From Rhodospirillaceae bacterium (GTDB taxonomy: Bacteria; Pseudomonadota; Alphaproteobacteria; Dongiales; Dongiaceae): a stretch of 64,000 nucleotides of DNA. Numbering within the stretch: position 1 is the stretch's first letter; every line of letters starts with the position of its first letter. Shown in pieces: positions 7,297 to 16,922 of the stretch. The notes under the pieces were generated by a model. That model had not been told where the DNA came from and ran no database searches. It worked only from the letters and a program-made list of their open reading frames with translations. The position numbers were made by a program, and so were the translations under genes. The DNA lies in NCBI GenBank assembly GCA_016712715.1, contig JADJQM010000001.1:1321001-1385000 (forward strand). Direction: 5' to 3'.

Positions 7297-8972
7297 TGTC
7301 CGCGCCCATGCGTCTAGAAGGTGCGGCGACCTCGCCGCTCCTTGCGGATCTGCTTGCCTGCTGCGCGGCCGGCCTAACCGCCGCGCAGACCGTGCTGGAA
7401 TCGGTGCGCACCCGCGTCCATGCCAATGTCACGGTGGCCGGCCGTGTTGATGCCAAGGCACTCGATGCGCATCAGTTCGCGGCCCACGGCTATGCGTGGC
7501 TTGCCACCTATGTGACGGCGCTTGAGCAATCGCTGGCCTGGGCCTGTCGGCTTGAGAAAAGCGGCCGCTTCGGCGAACGCGAACAGCTCATCCTCCAGAT
7601 CGGCTTTGGCGAATACCTCGCCCAGATCAGGGGCGGCTGGCCGATGAGCCAGGGCGAAATCGTGCGCCTCACCGATCTTGGCCTCGATCCCGCCGCGGCG
7701 CGGCCCCTCGACGCTGCCGAACTGCTGGTGGCCCATGGCAATTCCGCCGAAGCCCGCGCACGCCTAGCCCACCTCATCTCTGATGGCGATTTCGGCGAAG
7801 CGGCCCTCGATGACGAATCGCTCACCATCGTCCGCGACCAGTTCCACAGCTTCGCCGCCGACCATGTCGAGGCAGCGCACCAGTGGCACCTCAAGGACGA
7901 CCTCATCCCGCTGGAGGTCATCCAGCAACTGGCCGAAATGGGCGTCTTCGGCCTGACCGTCCCGGAGGAATTCGGCGGCTCCGGCATGGGCAAGCTTGCC
8001 ATGTGCGTGGTGACCGAAGAACTCTCGCGCGGCTATATCGGCTTGGGCTCGCTCGGCACACGCTCGGAAATCGCCGCCGAACTCATTCGCTTGGGCGGCA
8101 CCGAGCAGCAGAAGCAGCAATGGCTGCCGAAGATCGCGAGCGGCGAGATCCTGCCGACCGCCGTCTTCACCGAACCCAATACCGGCTCCGACCTCGGTTC
8201 CTTGCGCACCCGCGCCGTGAAAGACGGCGACGTCTACCGTGTCACTGGCAACAAGACCTGGATCACCCACGCGTCTCGCACCGATGTGATGACCCTGCTG
8301 GCACGCACCGATGCGAATTCGACCGACTACCGCGGCCTCTCCATGTTCCTAGCAGAAAAGCCGCGCGGCACGGGAGCCGATCCCTTCCCCGCCAAGGGCA
8401 TGACCGGCGGCGAGATTGGTGTCCTCGGCTATCGCGGCATGAAGGAATACGAGCTCGCCTTCGATGGCTTCGAGGTGAAAGCGGAAAATCTCCTCGGCGG
8501 TGTCGAAGGGGAAGGTTTCAAGCAGTTGATGGCGACCTTCGAAAGTGCGCGCATCCAGACCGCCGCGCGTGCCGTCGGCGTCGCGCAATGCGCCATGGAA
8601 CTCGGCCTCAAATACGCGCGCGAACGTGTGCAGTTCGGCCAAGCCATCTACGCCTTCCCCCGCATCCACGGCAAGCTTGCCTGGATGGCGGTCGAAACCA
8701 TGATGGCGCGCCAGCTCTCCTACTTCGCCGCCCGCGAAAAAGACAGCGACCGCCGCTGCGACATTCCGGCCGGCATGGCAAAGCTGCTGGGCGCCCGTGT
8801 CGCCTGGTCAAATGCCGACAACGCCCTGCAGATCCACGGCGGCAACGGCTACGCCCAGGAATACAAGATCAGCCGCGTGCTGTGCGATGCGCGCATCCTC
8901 AACATCTTCGAAGGTGCGGCGGAGATCCAGGCGCAAGTCGTAGCGCGGGGGTTGTTGAGCGGGCGGAACTGA
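7296..8972 (+). CDS. mcd: (2S)-Methylsuccinyl-CoA dehydrogenase
   Basis: FAD-dependent acyl-CoA dehydrogenase oxidising methylsuccinyl-CoA to mesaconyl-CoA. It has 558 residues, longer than a usual acyl-CoA dehydrogenase (about 380) because of the extra helical N-terminal domain of about 170 residues that marks Mcd. Core motifs are FGLTVPEEFGGSGMGKLAMC, TAVFTEPNTGSDLGSLRTRA, GNKTWITHASRTD, RVQFGQAIYAFP, LQIHGGNGYAQEY and IFEGAAEIQAQ. It starts at an ATG overlapping the ccr stop, with GGAGGA upstream. Ccr and Mcd adjacency, with Ecm nearby, gives three consecutive steps of one pathway. Confidence 0.94.
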   Translation: MSAPMRLEGAATSPLLADLLACCAAGLTAAQTVLESVRTRVHANVTVAGRVDAKALDAHQFAAHGYAWLATYVTALEQSLAWACRLEKSGRFGEREQLILQIGFGEYLAQIRGGWPMSQGEIVRLTDLGLDPAAARPLDAAELLVAHGNSAEARARLAHLISDGDFGEAALDDESLTIVRDQFHSFAADHVEAAHQWHLKDDLIPLEVIQQLAEMGVFGLTVPEEFGGSGMGKLAMCVVTEELSRGYIGLGSLGTRSEIAAELIRLGGTEQQKQQWLPKIASGEILPTAVFTEPNTGSDLGSLRTRAVKDGDVYRVTGNKTWITHASRTDVMTLLARTDANSTDYRGLSMFLAEKPRGTGADPFPAKGMTGGEIGVLGYRGMKEYELAFDGFEVKAENLLGGVEGEGFKQLMATFESARIQTAARAVGVAQCAMELGLKYARERVQFGQAIYAFPRIHGKLAWMAVETMMARQLSYFAAREKDSDRRCDIPAGMAKLLGARVAWSNADNALQIHGGNGYAQEYKISRVLCDARILNIFEGAAEIQAQVVARGLLSGRN

Positions 8973-9001
8973 CGCAGGATCATTGACACCTAACCTCTAA
9001 C

Positions 9002-9034
9002 TGAATGATCATTCAACAGTTGAACGATCATTCA
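9002..9034. promoter_or_regulatory. Tandem palindromic operators before the TMADH-like gene
   Basis: TGAATGATCATTCA (9002-9015) is a perfect 14-bp palindrome. TGAACGATCATTCA (9021-9034) differs at one base. Their centres are 19 bp apart, about two helix turns, and the pair ends 10 bp before the ATG at 9044. The shape is typical of TetR-family operators, but no TetR gene lies in the window. Confidence 0.6.
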
Positions 9035-9043
9035 GGCAGCACC

Positions 9044-11091
9044 ATGACCCGCGACCCGCGTTTCGACCTGCTCTTCACGCCGATGAAACTCGGCCCGGTG
9101 ACGGCCCCAAACCGCTTCTACAAGGTGCCGCATTGCAGCGGCATGGGGCATGAGCGGCCGCACACGCTGGCGGCCATGCGCGGCCTGAAGGCCGAGGGTG
9201 GTTGGGGCGTCGTGAACACCGAGTACTGCACCATACATCCGACCTCCGACGATGCGCCCTATCCGATCCAGACCCTGTGGGATGATGCCGACATCCGCCA
9301 ACATGCGATGATGACCGAAGCCGTGCACAGGCACGGCGCCCTGGCCGGCGTGGAGCTGTTCCTGGGTGGTGCCCGCATGGCCAACATGAACTCGCGCCTG
9401 CCGCCGATGTCCCTCACCAGCATGCCGGTGCTGACCGGCGATCCGCTGCAGACCAAGGCACTCGATCGGCAGGACATCGTCGATATCCGCAAATGGCATG
9501 TCGACGCGGCCAAGCGTGCCGTCACGGCCGGATTTGACATCGTCTATGTCTATGCCTGCCATCACTATCTGCTGCACGGTTTCCTCGGGGCTGAAAACCA
9601 GCGCAAGGATGAATATGGCGGCAGCCCGCAGAACCGTGCGCGCATCGTGCGCGAATTGCTGGCGGAGGTGAAGGAGGCGGTTGGCCACACATGCGCCATT
9701 GCCCTGCGCTGGTCATCGAACAGCGAGCTGGCCGAAGATCAGGACGATTGGCTCGAGATGACCAGGAGCCTCGACGGCCTGCCGGACATCTGGGATCTGA
9801 CCGTCAACGATTACAGCATCGAGATGGGGCCATCGCGTTTCGTCAAGGAAGGAACGCTGGAGGATAAGGTGGCGGCGATCCGCAGAATCGTGAGCGGGCC
9901 GATCGTCACCGTGGGTCGCTATACCTCGCCGGACTCGATGCTGCGCCTGGTGAAATCCGGCATCGCCGATTTCGTCGGTGCGGCGCGACCATCGATCGCC
10001 GACCCGTTCCTGCCCAACAAGATCCGCGACGGCCGTTTCGACGATATCCGCGAATGCATCGGCTGCAACATCTGCTATGCGCATAACTCGCGCTCGGTGC
10101 CGATCCGCTGCACCCAGAACGCCACCATGGGCGAGGAATGGCGTGAGGGTTGGCATCCCGAAATCATCACGCGCGATGCGCCCGGCGACCGTGTGCTGGT
10201 GATCGGCGCGGGGCCCGCCGGTCTGGAAGCGGCCCGTGTCCTGGGCGCCCGCGGTTATGACGTGGCGCTCGCTGAAAAATCGCGCCAACCCGGTGGGCGG
10301 GTCAGTCTGGAATCATCTTTGCCGGGCTTGCGCGAATGGGCGCGGGTGCGAGATTGGCGCCTGGGTCAGATCGCCAAGATGCAAAATGTCGAGCTGTTCC
10401 TGGAAAGCGAGATGAGCGCGGACGATGTGCGAGAGTTCGGCGCCGCCCATGTCACCTGCGCCACCGGCAGTCACTGGCGTACCGACGGTGTCGGCCGCTC
10501 GTTGCGCAAAGCCGTGCTCGCCCGTCGCCGGCCATCGTGGCACCGGAAGATGTCATGCGCGGCAACCTGCCCTCAGGCCCGGTCGCGGTCTATGACGATG
10601 ACGGCTATTATCTCGCCGCGGGTCTCGCCGACAAGCTGCGCGAGGCCGGGCATGAGGTGCATTTCGTCACCAGTGCCGGCGTTGTCGCTCCCTGGATGAG
10701 CTATACCGGCGACCAGGCCGCGACCCATGCTCATCTCCTGGCGCAAGGCATCATCTGCCATTTCAACAAGACCCTGCATGCTTTCGCACCAGGTCGTCTT
10801 GACCTCGACTGCCTCTATGGCGGCACGGGCACCGTGTTGGAGGTGGCAAGCCTCGTGCCCGTCACCGCGCGGCAACCGGAAACGGTACTGTTCGACCAGT
10901 TGCAGGCAGACCGACCCCGTCTCGCCGCGGCCGGGATCAGGACCTTGACCCGCATCGGCGACGCCGAGGCTCCAGGCATCATCGCCCATGCGGTCTATGC
11001 CGGGCATCGCTTCGCCCGCCAGCTCGGCCTGGCAACGGAGCATCCTGCCACCAGGCGCGACCGCGGCATGGGATTGGCCGCCGCGCAATGA
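9044..11091 (+). CDS. Trimethylamine/histamine dehydrogenase-like iron-sulfur flavoprotein, frameshifted
   Basis: About 680 residues across two frames joined at roughly 10500-10535, where one base appears lost. An OYE-like barrel carries VPHC (Cys31), which in trimethylamine dehydrogenase (TMADH) bonds covalently to FMN, then VYVYACHHYL and DIWDLTVND near the flavin. The 4Fe-4S motif CIGCNIC...RC lies near residues 338-361, followed by GWHPE, an ADP-binding GAGPAGLEAARVLG and, in the second frame, IGDAEAPGIIAHAVYAGH. The TMADH substrate-bowl Trp355 appears replaced (WE becomes HN after the cysteines), so trimethylamine is doubtful; histamine, dimethylamine or a betaine are alternatives. The double operator upstream suggests inducible expression. 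Confidence 0.82.
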
Positions 11092-11100
11092 TGCGGCGGG

Positions 11101-11515
11101 CTATTCCTTGCGCGGCAGCTTGTCATTGGTGTCGAACCAGGAGATCCGGCTGCGGTGCCAGACATGCTCGCGCGGCGGATAGGCTTCGGGATCGTCGAGG
11201 GTCGGCGTGTTGAACGCCACGTCATGGGGCGCCTGGCGCCCGCGATAAAGCAGCTGGCTGCCGCATGGCGCAGAATTCGCGCTGGCCTTGTTCGCTCGAA
11301 TTGAACACGGCGGGTTGGCCCTTGGTATAGGCGAACTGGTCGGCATGAACACGGGCGAAGGCCTGCGCCGGCGCCCCGCTGGTGCGCTGGCAGATGCGGC
11401 AATGGCAATAGCCGGTCCCGTAGGCCTCCCCCGTCACACGGTAGCGCAAGGCACCGCATTCGCAGCCGCCGTCGTGGCTCAGATCCGCACCGATACCCTG
11501 GAAACTTTCCGACAT
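11101..11515 (-). CDS. GFA/CENP-V family protein, frameshifted
   Basis: Second GFA-family gene. The first frame (11515 down to about 11265) holds GGCECGALRYRV and GYCHCRICQRTSGAP, followed by REFCA. The expected second CxxC half (CGSQLLYRG) and the rest of the domain continue in another frame to 11101, ending WFDTNDKLPRKE. The shift lies near 11262-11268 and fits one extra base. All expected zinc cysteines are present across the two frames, so this looks like a recent break or a sequence error. It is convergent with the TMADH-like gene, with a 9-bp gap. Confidence 0.78.
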
Positions 11516-11720
11516 CGAATTCTCCCCTCTGCCACATTACGGCGATCCGGCCACCCGTACCGATCCCGGAGCTGAACCGCAACGCCTGATTGCGCTTCCA
11601 GTCCAGGACCACCCTCGACAAGACACGTTGCGCCGGTCAATGTTAGCGCCGAATCGCCGGCTCTGGGGAGGGTGCAATCCTCAGCTACGGCGCCGTTCAT
11701 CGCCGGAACCAGGATCCATC

Positions 11721-12608
11721 TTGACCTCTCCCCCCACCAAACTGATCGAGAATGCCCAATGGGGCGTGATCCTGGCCATTTGCGGCTACGGCATCTTCTC
11801 CGGCCAGGATGCGATCGTGAAATGGCTGGTGATGCATGACTACCAGATCTTCCAGATCCTGTTTGTGCGCAGCCTGACGGTGACGGCAATCAGCCTGATC
11901 GTGGGCGGGCGGCGCGGCATCGCCGGTGTCGCCCGCAGCACCAACAAGCTGGGGCTGCTGCTGCGCGCAGCCCTGCTGCTCAGCGCCTGGCTTTGCTATT
12001 ACAACGCCGCCAAGCACCTCGCCCTGGCCGATCTGGTGACGCTCTATTACGCAGCGCCTATCTTCGTTACCGTGATGTCGATCCTGCTACTGCGCGAGAA
12101 AGTCACCTGGGCCAGTTGGATCGCCGTCATCGTCGGCTTCGTCGGCGTCGCCATCGCCGCCAATCCGACCGGACGGCCGGAGATCTGGCCGGCCCTCCTG
12201 GTGCTGGTGGCGGCGAGTTTCTGGGCCTTTGCCACCATCCTCGTGCGGAAGATCATGCATGTGGAGCCGACCATCAACCAGATGCTGTTCACCAACGGCC
12301 TGTTCGCCATCATCTCGGCGGCCACCCTGCCCTGGCTGTGGCAAACACCGAGCCTGTTCGACGGCCTGTTGATGTTAGGTCTGGGTTTTGCCAGCGGCCT
12401 TGGCCAGTATCTGCTCTATGAGAGCTTCCGCCACGCACCGGCCTCGGTGATCGCCCCCACCGAATACACCGCCCTGGTCTGGGCCGTGATCCTCGGTTAC
12501 CTGATCTGGCAGGATCTGCCCACGCCCACGGGGCTGATCGGCGCGGCGCTCATCGTCGCCGCCAGCCTCATCGTGATGCTGGGCGAAAGAAAGGCTAAGG
12601 CTGCATGA
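11721..12608 (+). CDS. EamA-type DMT superfamily transporter
   Basis: Inner-membrane permease of about 295 residues with ten predicted spans in two EamA repeats, beginning WGVILAICGYGIFSGQDAIVK. Conserved DMT features include LALADLVTLYYAAPIFVTVMS at the end of the first repeat and SVIAPTEYTALVWAVILGYL in the second. The likely start is TTG at 11721 with AGGA seven bases upstream; an in-frame ATG at 11628 would add 31 basic residues unlike a DMT N-terminus. Substrate unknown. The stop overlaps the next start (ATGA at 12605), indicating an operon. Confidence 0.82.
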   Translation: MTSPPTKLIENAQWGVILAICGYGIFSGQDAIVKWLVMHDYQIFQILFVRSLTVTAISLIVGGRRGIAGVARSTNKLGLLLRAALLLSAWLCYYNAAKHLALADLVTLYYAAPIFVTVMSILLLREKVTWASWIAVIVGFVGVAIAANPTGRPEIWPALLVLVAASFWAFATILVRKIMHVEPTINQMLFTNGLFAIISAATLPWLWQTPSLFDGLLMLGLGFASGLGQYLLYESFRHAPASVIAPTEYTALVWAVILGYLIWQDLPTPTGLIGAALIVAASLIVMLGERKAKAA

Positions 12609-12838
12609 GCAAATCAACCCCCGATGCTTTCGACTGGCACAGCGCCAGGATCACGCCGGCGACGCCAATCACCGGCAGTTACCGCAACACGCAGAATGTG
12701 CGGCGCTTCTTCCTCGCGCAATGCGGCGCCGCCTTCAAGTTCGACCGGCCCTTCATGGCCTGGCTGAAGGACGGCAAGCCGAAGACCATGGCCGACGCGG
12801 TCGCGGAATGGAAACGGCGGGCGGCGGCCAAGGTGTGA
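12605..12838 (+). CDS. Small DUF6434-like protein
   Basis: A 77-residue soluble basic protein. The sequence FDWHSARITPATPITGSYRN followed by TQNVRRFFLAQCGAAFKFDR and FMAWLKDGKPKTMADAVAEW matches what I remember of the DUF6434 domain, usually found alone or fused to SAP-type DNA-binding modules. Function unknown. It is translationally coupled to the upstream transporter through an ATGA overlap. Confidence 0.7.
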   Translation: MSKSTPDAFDWHSARITPATPITGSYRNTQNVRRFFLAQCGAAFKFDRPFMAWLKDGKPKTMADAVAEWKRRAAAKV

Positions 12839-12985
12839 GTGGGCGCCCCCAGCCATCTCCGCACCGCATGGCCGTTCCCCCATTTGCGCCCGCCCAAGCG
12901 CCTTTTCTCCCCTTTTCCAATGTGGAAACAAGGCTAGAATGCCGGCCGATTCAACGTCACCATCACCAGCCAAGGATCACGGGCC

Positions 12986-14167
12986 ATGAGCCAGGACGCC
13001 GCCGCCCTCAAGGGCAATTGGAACTATCCCACCACCGTCAAGTTCGGCTGCGGCCGCATCAAGGAATTGCCCGACCATTGCAAGGCCTTGGGCCTGAAGC
13101 GCCCGCTGCTCGTGACCGATCCGGGCCTGGCCGGCCTCCCCATGATCAAGGACGCCATCGCCCGCAACGAAGCAGCCGGGATTCCCACCGGCCTCTTCTC
13201 CGAGATTCAGGGCAACCCGGTGTCGAAGAATGTCGAGGACGGGCTCAAGGTTTATCGCGACGGTGGCCATGATGGCGTCATCGCCTTCGGCGGCGGCTCG
13301 GCCCTCGATGCCGCCAAGACCATCGCCTTCATGACCGGCCAGACGCGCCCGATGTGGGATTTCGAGGATATTGGCGATTGGTGGACCCGCGCCAACCCGG
13401 CCGGCATCGCGCCGATCATCGCCGTGCCGACGACGTCCGGCACCGGTTCGGAAGTCGGCCGCGCCTCTGTCATCACCGATGAAAGCACGCACACCAAGAA
13501 AATCATCTTCCACCCGAAGATGATGCCCTCGATCGTCATCGACGATCCCGAACTGACCGTGGGCCTTCCCGCCCATGTGACGGCCGCCACCGGCATGGAT
13601 GCGCTCTCGCATTGCCTCGAAGCCTATTGCGCCCCGGGCTATCACCCGATGGCCGACGGCATTGCGCTTGAAGGCATGCGCCTCGTACAGGAGAACCTGC
13701 CCAAGGCCGTGAAGGACGGCAAGGATCTGGTGGCGCGTGCCAACATGATGATCGCCGCCACCATGGGGGCAACCGCCTTCCAGAAGGGCCTGGGCGGCAT
13801 GCATGCCATCGCCCATCCGCTGGGTGCCCTCTACAACACGCATCATGGCCTGACCAACGCCGTGATCATGCCCTATGTGCTCGATTTCAACCGCAAGGCC
13901 ATCGACGAGCGCATGACGCGCCTCGCCCGTTTCTTGGGCCTGCCCAATCCGGGCTTCGCTGCCGTGCAGAAATGGATCCTCGATCTCCGCACCGAGATCA
14001 AGATCCCGCACACGCTGAAGGAGATCGGCGTCGACGATAAGCGCATCGACGAAGTGGCCAAGATGGCCGAAGCCGATCCGTCGGCCGGCGGCAACCCGAT
14101 CAAGGTCGGCGCCAAGGAACTCGGCGCCATCTTCGTCAATGGGCTGAACGGCACGCTCGCGGCGTAA
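12986..14167 (+). CDS. Iron-containing alcohol dehydrogenase
   Basis: A 393-residue group III (Fe-dependent) NAD(P) alcohol dehydrogenase. The nucleotide-binding GGGSALDAAK lies near residue 103, followed by PTTSGTGSEV. The metal ligands sit in MDALSHCLEAY (Asp and first His), GGMHAIAHPLGALY and NTHHGLTNAVIMPYVLDFNR. Substrates in this family range from ethanol to butanol and lactaldehyde and cannot be set from sequence. It stands alone between intergenic spacers; an inverted repeat follows its stop. Confidence 0.9.
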   Translation: MSQDAAALKGNWNYPTTVKFGCGRIKELPDHCKALGLKRPLLVTDPGLAGLPMIKDAIARNEAAGIPTGLFSEIQGNPVSKNVEDGLKVYRDGGHDGVIAFGGGSALDAAKTIAFMTGQTRPMWDFEDIGDWWTRANPAGIAPIIAVPTTSGTGSEVGRASVITDESTHTKKIIFHPKMMPSIVIDDPELTVGLPAHVTAATGMDALSHCLEAYCAPGYHPMADGIALEGMRLVQENLPKAVKDGKDLVARANMMIAATMGATAFQKGLGGMHAIAHPLGALYNTHHGLTNAVIMPYVLDFNRKAIDERMTRLARFLGLPNPGFAAVQKWILDLRTEIKIPHTLKEIGVDDKRIDEVAKMAEADPSAGGNPIKVGAKELGAIFVNGLNGTLAA

Positions 14168-14187
14168 GCTCGCTCAATCCTGGAACA

Positions 14188-14325
14188 CCCCTCACCCTGA
14201 CCCTCTCCCGCGAGGGGAGAGGGGATGAGATCCGCCGGCAATATTCGGTCTTTCAGCGCGTTCTCAATATTCCATCGTGGCACTAGCCCCTCTCCCCTCG
14301 CGGGAGAGGGGTTGGGGTGAGGAGA
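14188..14325. repeat. Palindromic repeat, family B
   Basis: Left arm 14188-14224 (CCCCTCACCCTGACCCTCTC then CCGCGAGGGGAGAGGGG) and an inverted right arm 14287-14325 enclose about 60 bp. Each arm is also self-complementary. It lies between convergent genes and may end transcription both ways. Related copies are at 26918, 31010, 33509, 48989 and 62553. Confidence 0.75.
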
Positions 14326-14334
14326 GCCGCAAAC

Positions 14335-15279
14335 TCAGAACCCGCCCCGCGCCCTGCGCGCTTCATAGGTCTGCAGATGGCAATAGACCATGCGCAGGAC
14401 ATTGGCGTCATGGCCGGATTCATGAGCACGGCGGTACATGTCTCCAATGATGTGATCCGCTTCGATGGCGCCACCCTTTTCGATGTCGCGCAGCATGGAG
14501 GCCATGAAGGTGGAGCCCGGCGCCATCAGAAGTTTGCGCGCATTGGCGAGATAGTCGGCGCTGGGCGGAAAGCCGGCTTCGGTCGCGACCGAGATCGCTT
14601 CCTGCAGCAATTCCTCAATGAGTTCGCGCCCTTCCTTGGTCGCCATGACGTCGCCGGCGGCACCCCGCATCAGACAGGTGATGCCGCCCAGCGTGCCGAT
14701 CATCACCCATTTGTCCCACAGCGCCTGGTCGACCGGGTCGAGGAGTTTCGACGAAAAATTGGCACCTTCGCACTGGGCGGCAAAATCGCTGATCACGCGC
14801 TGCACGCGTGCATCCACCGGATATTCCTCGAACGGGCCAAAGACGATGCGTGCGAACTGGCTCTTGTGGACGATCTCCCCTGCGGGCGAGAGCATGGTCT
14901 CGATCTGGCAGATGCCGCCGATCAGATGCTCCGGACCAAAGCGCAGCCTGAGATCGTCATTGTGGCGCATGCCATTGAGCAGCGGCAGCACGACGGCGCC
15001 CGCCCGCACATGCGGCGCAATCGCCTCGATCGCCGGGGCGAGGTCATAGGCCTTGCAACTGACGATAACGAGGTCGAAGGCCCCGCTGCCATTGGCATCT
15101 TCGATTGTCTTCACGGAAAGCTGGGCATCGCCGAGCGGGCTCTTGATGACCAGGCCGTTGGCGGCAAGGTTGCGCGCGCGGGCGGGTCTCACCTGAAAGG
15201 TGACATCGCCGCCGGCCTCGATCAGTCGGCCACCGAAATAGCCACCTACACCGCCGGCCCCCAGGAACAATATTTTCAT
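14335..15279 (-). CDS. Ketopantoate reductase (ApbA/PanE) family protein
   Basis: A 314-residue NADPH-dependent reductase. The N-terminal Rossmann motif is ILFLGAGGVGGYFGGRLIEA. Family features follow: VSCKAYDLAPAIEAI, LPLLNGMRHNDDL, the catalytic-lysine region LDPVDQALWDKWVMIG, and MLRDIEKGGAIEADHIIGD in the C-terminal helical domain. It could be the panE of pantothenate synthesis or one of the frequent paralogues of unknown substrate; no pan genes are nearby. The ATG at 15279 begins directly at the Rossmann fold, so the long upstream open frame is not part of it. Confidence 0.82.
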   Translation of the reverse strand: MKILFLGAGGVGGYFGGRLIEAGGDVTFQVRPARARNLAANGLVIKSPLGDAQLSVKTIEDANGSGAFDLVIVSCKAYDLAPAIEAIAPHVRAGAVVLPLLNGMRHNDDLRLRFGPEHLIGGICQIETMLSPAGEIVHKSQFARIVFGPFEEYPVDARVQRVISDFAAQCEGANFSSKLLDPVDQALWDKWVMIGTLGGITCLMRGAAGDVMATKEGRELIEELLQEAISVATEAGFPPSADYLANARKLLMAPGSTFMASMLRDIEKGGAIEADHIIGDMYRRAHESGHDANVLRMVYCHLQTYEARRARGGF

Positions 15280-15399
15280 GCCGAATCCTTCTCTGATGGA
15301 CTTGACCTTACTCGCGAGCCGGCGCTGCGCCAACTCTTGGCATCGATCTTGAAATGATGTATAGTTGACAAAGTAATACAACTTATAGGATTTTCGTTC

Positions 15400-16280
15400 A
15401 TGACGATTATTCGGAGCGTTCTGGTCGCCGCCGGCATTGCCCTGATGGCCGGCACAGCACTTGCCGATCAAGCGCCCTATCCCAAGGATCAGGCAGCGCT
15501 CGACAAGGAATATGAGGCGATGCAATGGCAGGAGGTGGCACAGGATTACGCGCTGCCCGCATCGCACGGCCGAATCCACCTGCCGCAAGGTTTCAGCATC
15601 CTGCTCGGCGGCGATGCTGAACGCTTCGTCTACCTCAATAACGGCATCGAATTCCCCGGCACCGAGGCCGTCCTCTATGACGACAACAGCAAAGCCCTCA
15701 TCGACTTCGCTTATCGCGAAGAAGGCTATGTCAAAGACGATGACTGGTCCGATATCGACCCGGTCAATTTCCTCGCCCAGATGAAGGAAGGCCAGCACGC
15801 TTCCAATCCGGAGCGCGTCGCCAACGGCCAGGACGCCTTCGAGGTGATCGGCTGGATCGCGGAGCCGACCTATGATTCCACGACCCATGTCGCGCATTAC
15901 GTGGTGGAAATGGGCAATGAGCAGGGCCACTGGGCAAATGCCGTCGCCGTGAAGCTGGGCCGTGCCGGTCATCATGAAGTGACCTGGGTGGGTGACCTCG
16001 ACACATTCAAGGCGAGCGGGCTCAGGACCCTCAACCTCGCCCTCGACAGCCACGCGTATGACGAAGGCCATCGCTACGCCGATTTCAAGGAGGGCGATAA
16101 CGTCGCCGCCTATGGACTGGCCGGCCTCGTCGCCGCCGTCGCCGGCGTCAAATTGAGCAGGGCCTGATCGCCGCGGCGATCGGCTTCCTGGCACTCGCCG
16201 GCAAGAAGCTGTTCATCCTGGTGGTGCCGGCCTTCTTCGCCGTTCGCGCTGGCGTGCGCCGCTTCTTCCGCCGGTCGTGA
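15400..16280 (+). CDS. DUF2167 membrane protein, frameshifted near the C-terminus
   Basis: Exported or inner-membrane protein with a signal sequence (SVLVAAGIALMAGTALA). The large periplasmic part contains DUF2167-like features: LPQGFSILLGGDAERFVYLN, YVKDDDWSDIDP and GWIAEPTYDSTTHVAHY. The plain reading frame stops at 16167 after VAGVKLSRA. The hydrophobic tail expected for the family (LIAAAIGFLALAGKKLFILV and a basic RRFFRRS end) continues in another frame to 16280. One surplus base in the run AGGGCC near 16160 would explain this. Function of DUF2167 proteins is unknown. Confidence 0.75.
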
Positions 16281-16283
16281 GCC

Positions 16284-16919
16284 TTACGATATCTCGCGGG
16301 CCATGATCTCCGCGACTGCTTCTTCCAGCGGGCCGGTTGATTCGCCGAGGCCAGCGACGACGCCCTGACGGTCCTCGCGGTTGCGATTCTGGCTCATCTT
16401 CCACTTGCCCTCGAGCCGGGCGATCGGCAGGCGGAAGCCGACGATGCCTTTGAGATGTGCCTCAATGTAATCGGCCGGCGCATCCGAGACCGCCCAGGGC
16501 TGGGCGCGCTTGCCTTCATGCCGGTCGGTGAGCCGGGTCACCAGATCCAGCAACCGCGCCTTGTCGTCGAAGAACTCGATCTCGCCATGGGCATGGACGG
16601 TAATGTAATTCCAGGTCGGCACGACCTTGCCGTTCTTGGCCTTCTCGGCATACCAGGAGGGCGAGACATAGGCGTCAGGCCCCATGAAGATGGCGAGGGC
16701 CTGGACCGATTTCTCGGCCTGTTTCCATTGCGCATTGCCTCGGGCGAGATGGCCATAGAGCGTTCCGCTCGCCCCCTCCTCCGCCGCCAGCAGCACCGGG
16801 ATATGGCTCGCATCCAGGCCGCCGCTTCCCAGAGTCACGAGGGAGCAAAGACGCGCCTGGCCGATCGCCTCGTGAAGGACGGCCAAGCGCTCTTCGCGGA
16901 AATGCGCCGGCGCGTACAT
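16284..16919 (-). CDS. PaiB-family FMN-binding protein
   Basis: A 211-residue protein. Recognisable features are the start MYAPAHFREERLAVLHEAIG, SHIPVLLAAEEGASGTLYGH, FMGPDAYVSPSWYAEKAKNG, VPTWNYITVHAHGEIEFFDD and the C-terminal IVGFRLPIARLEGKWKMSQN. This is the split-barrel flavin fold of Bacillus PaiB, described as a negative regulator of sporulation and protease genes; in proteobacteria its job is unclear. It lies three bases downstream of the aldehyde dehydrogenase stop on the same strand, so they are probably co-transcribed. Confidence 0.87.
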   Translation of the reverse strand: MYAPAHFREERLAVLHEAIGQARLCSLVTLGSGGLDASHIPVLLAAEEGASGTLYGHLARGNAQWKQAEKSVQALAIFMGPDAYVSPSWYAEKAKNGKVVPTWNYITVHAHGEIEFFDDKARLLDLVTRLTDRHEGKRAQPWAVSDAPADYIEAHLKGIVGFRLPIARLEGKWKMSQNRNREDRQGVVAGLGESTGPLEEAVAEIMAREIS

Positions 16920-16922
16920 GGC

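Noticed and set aside
15280..16194. N-terminal extension of the ketopantoate-reductase frame
   Set aside because: The Rossmann motif begins right after the ATG at 15279; the extension is antisense to the DUF2167 gene.
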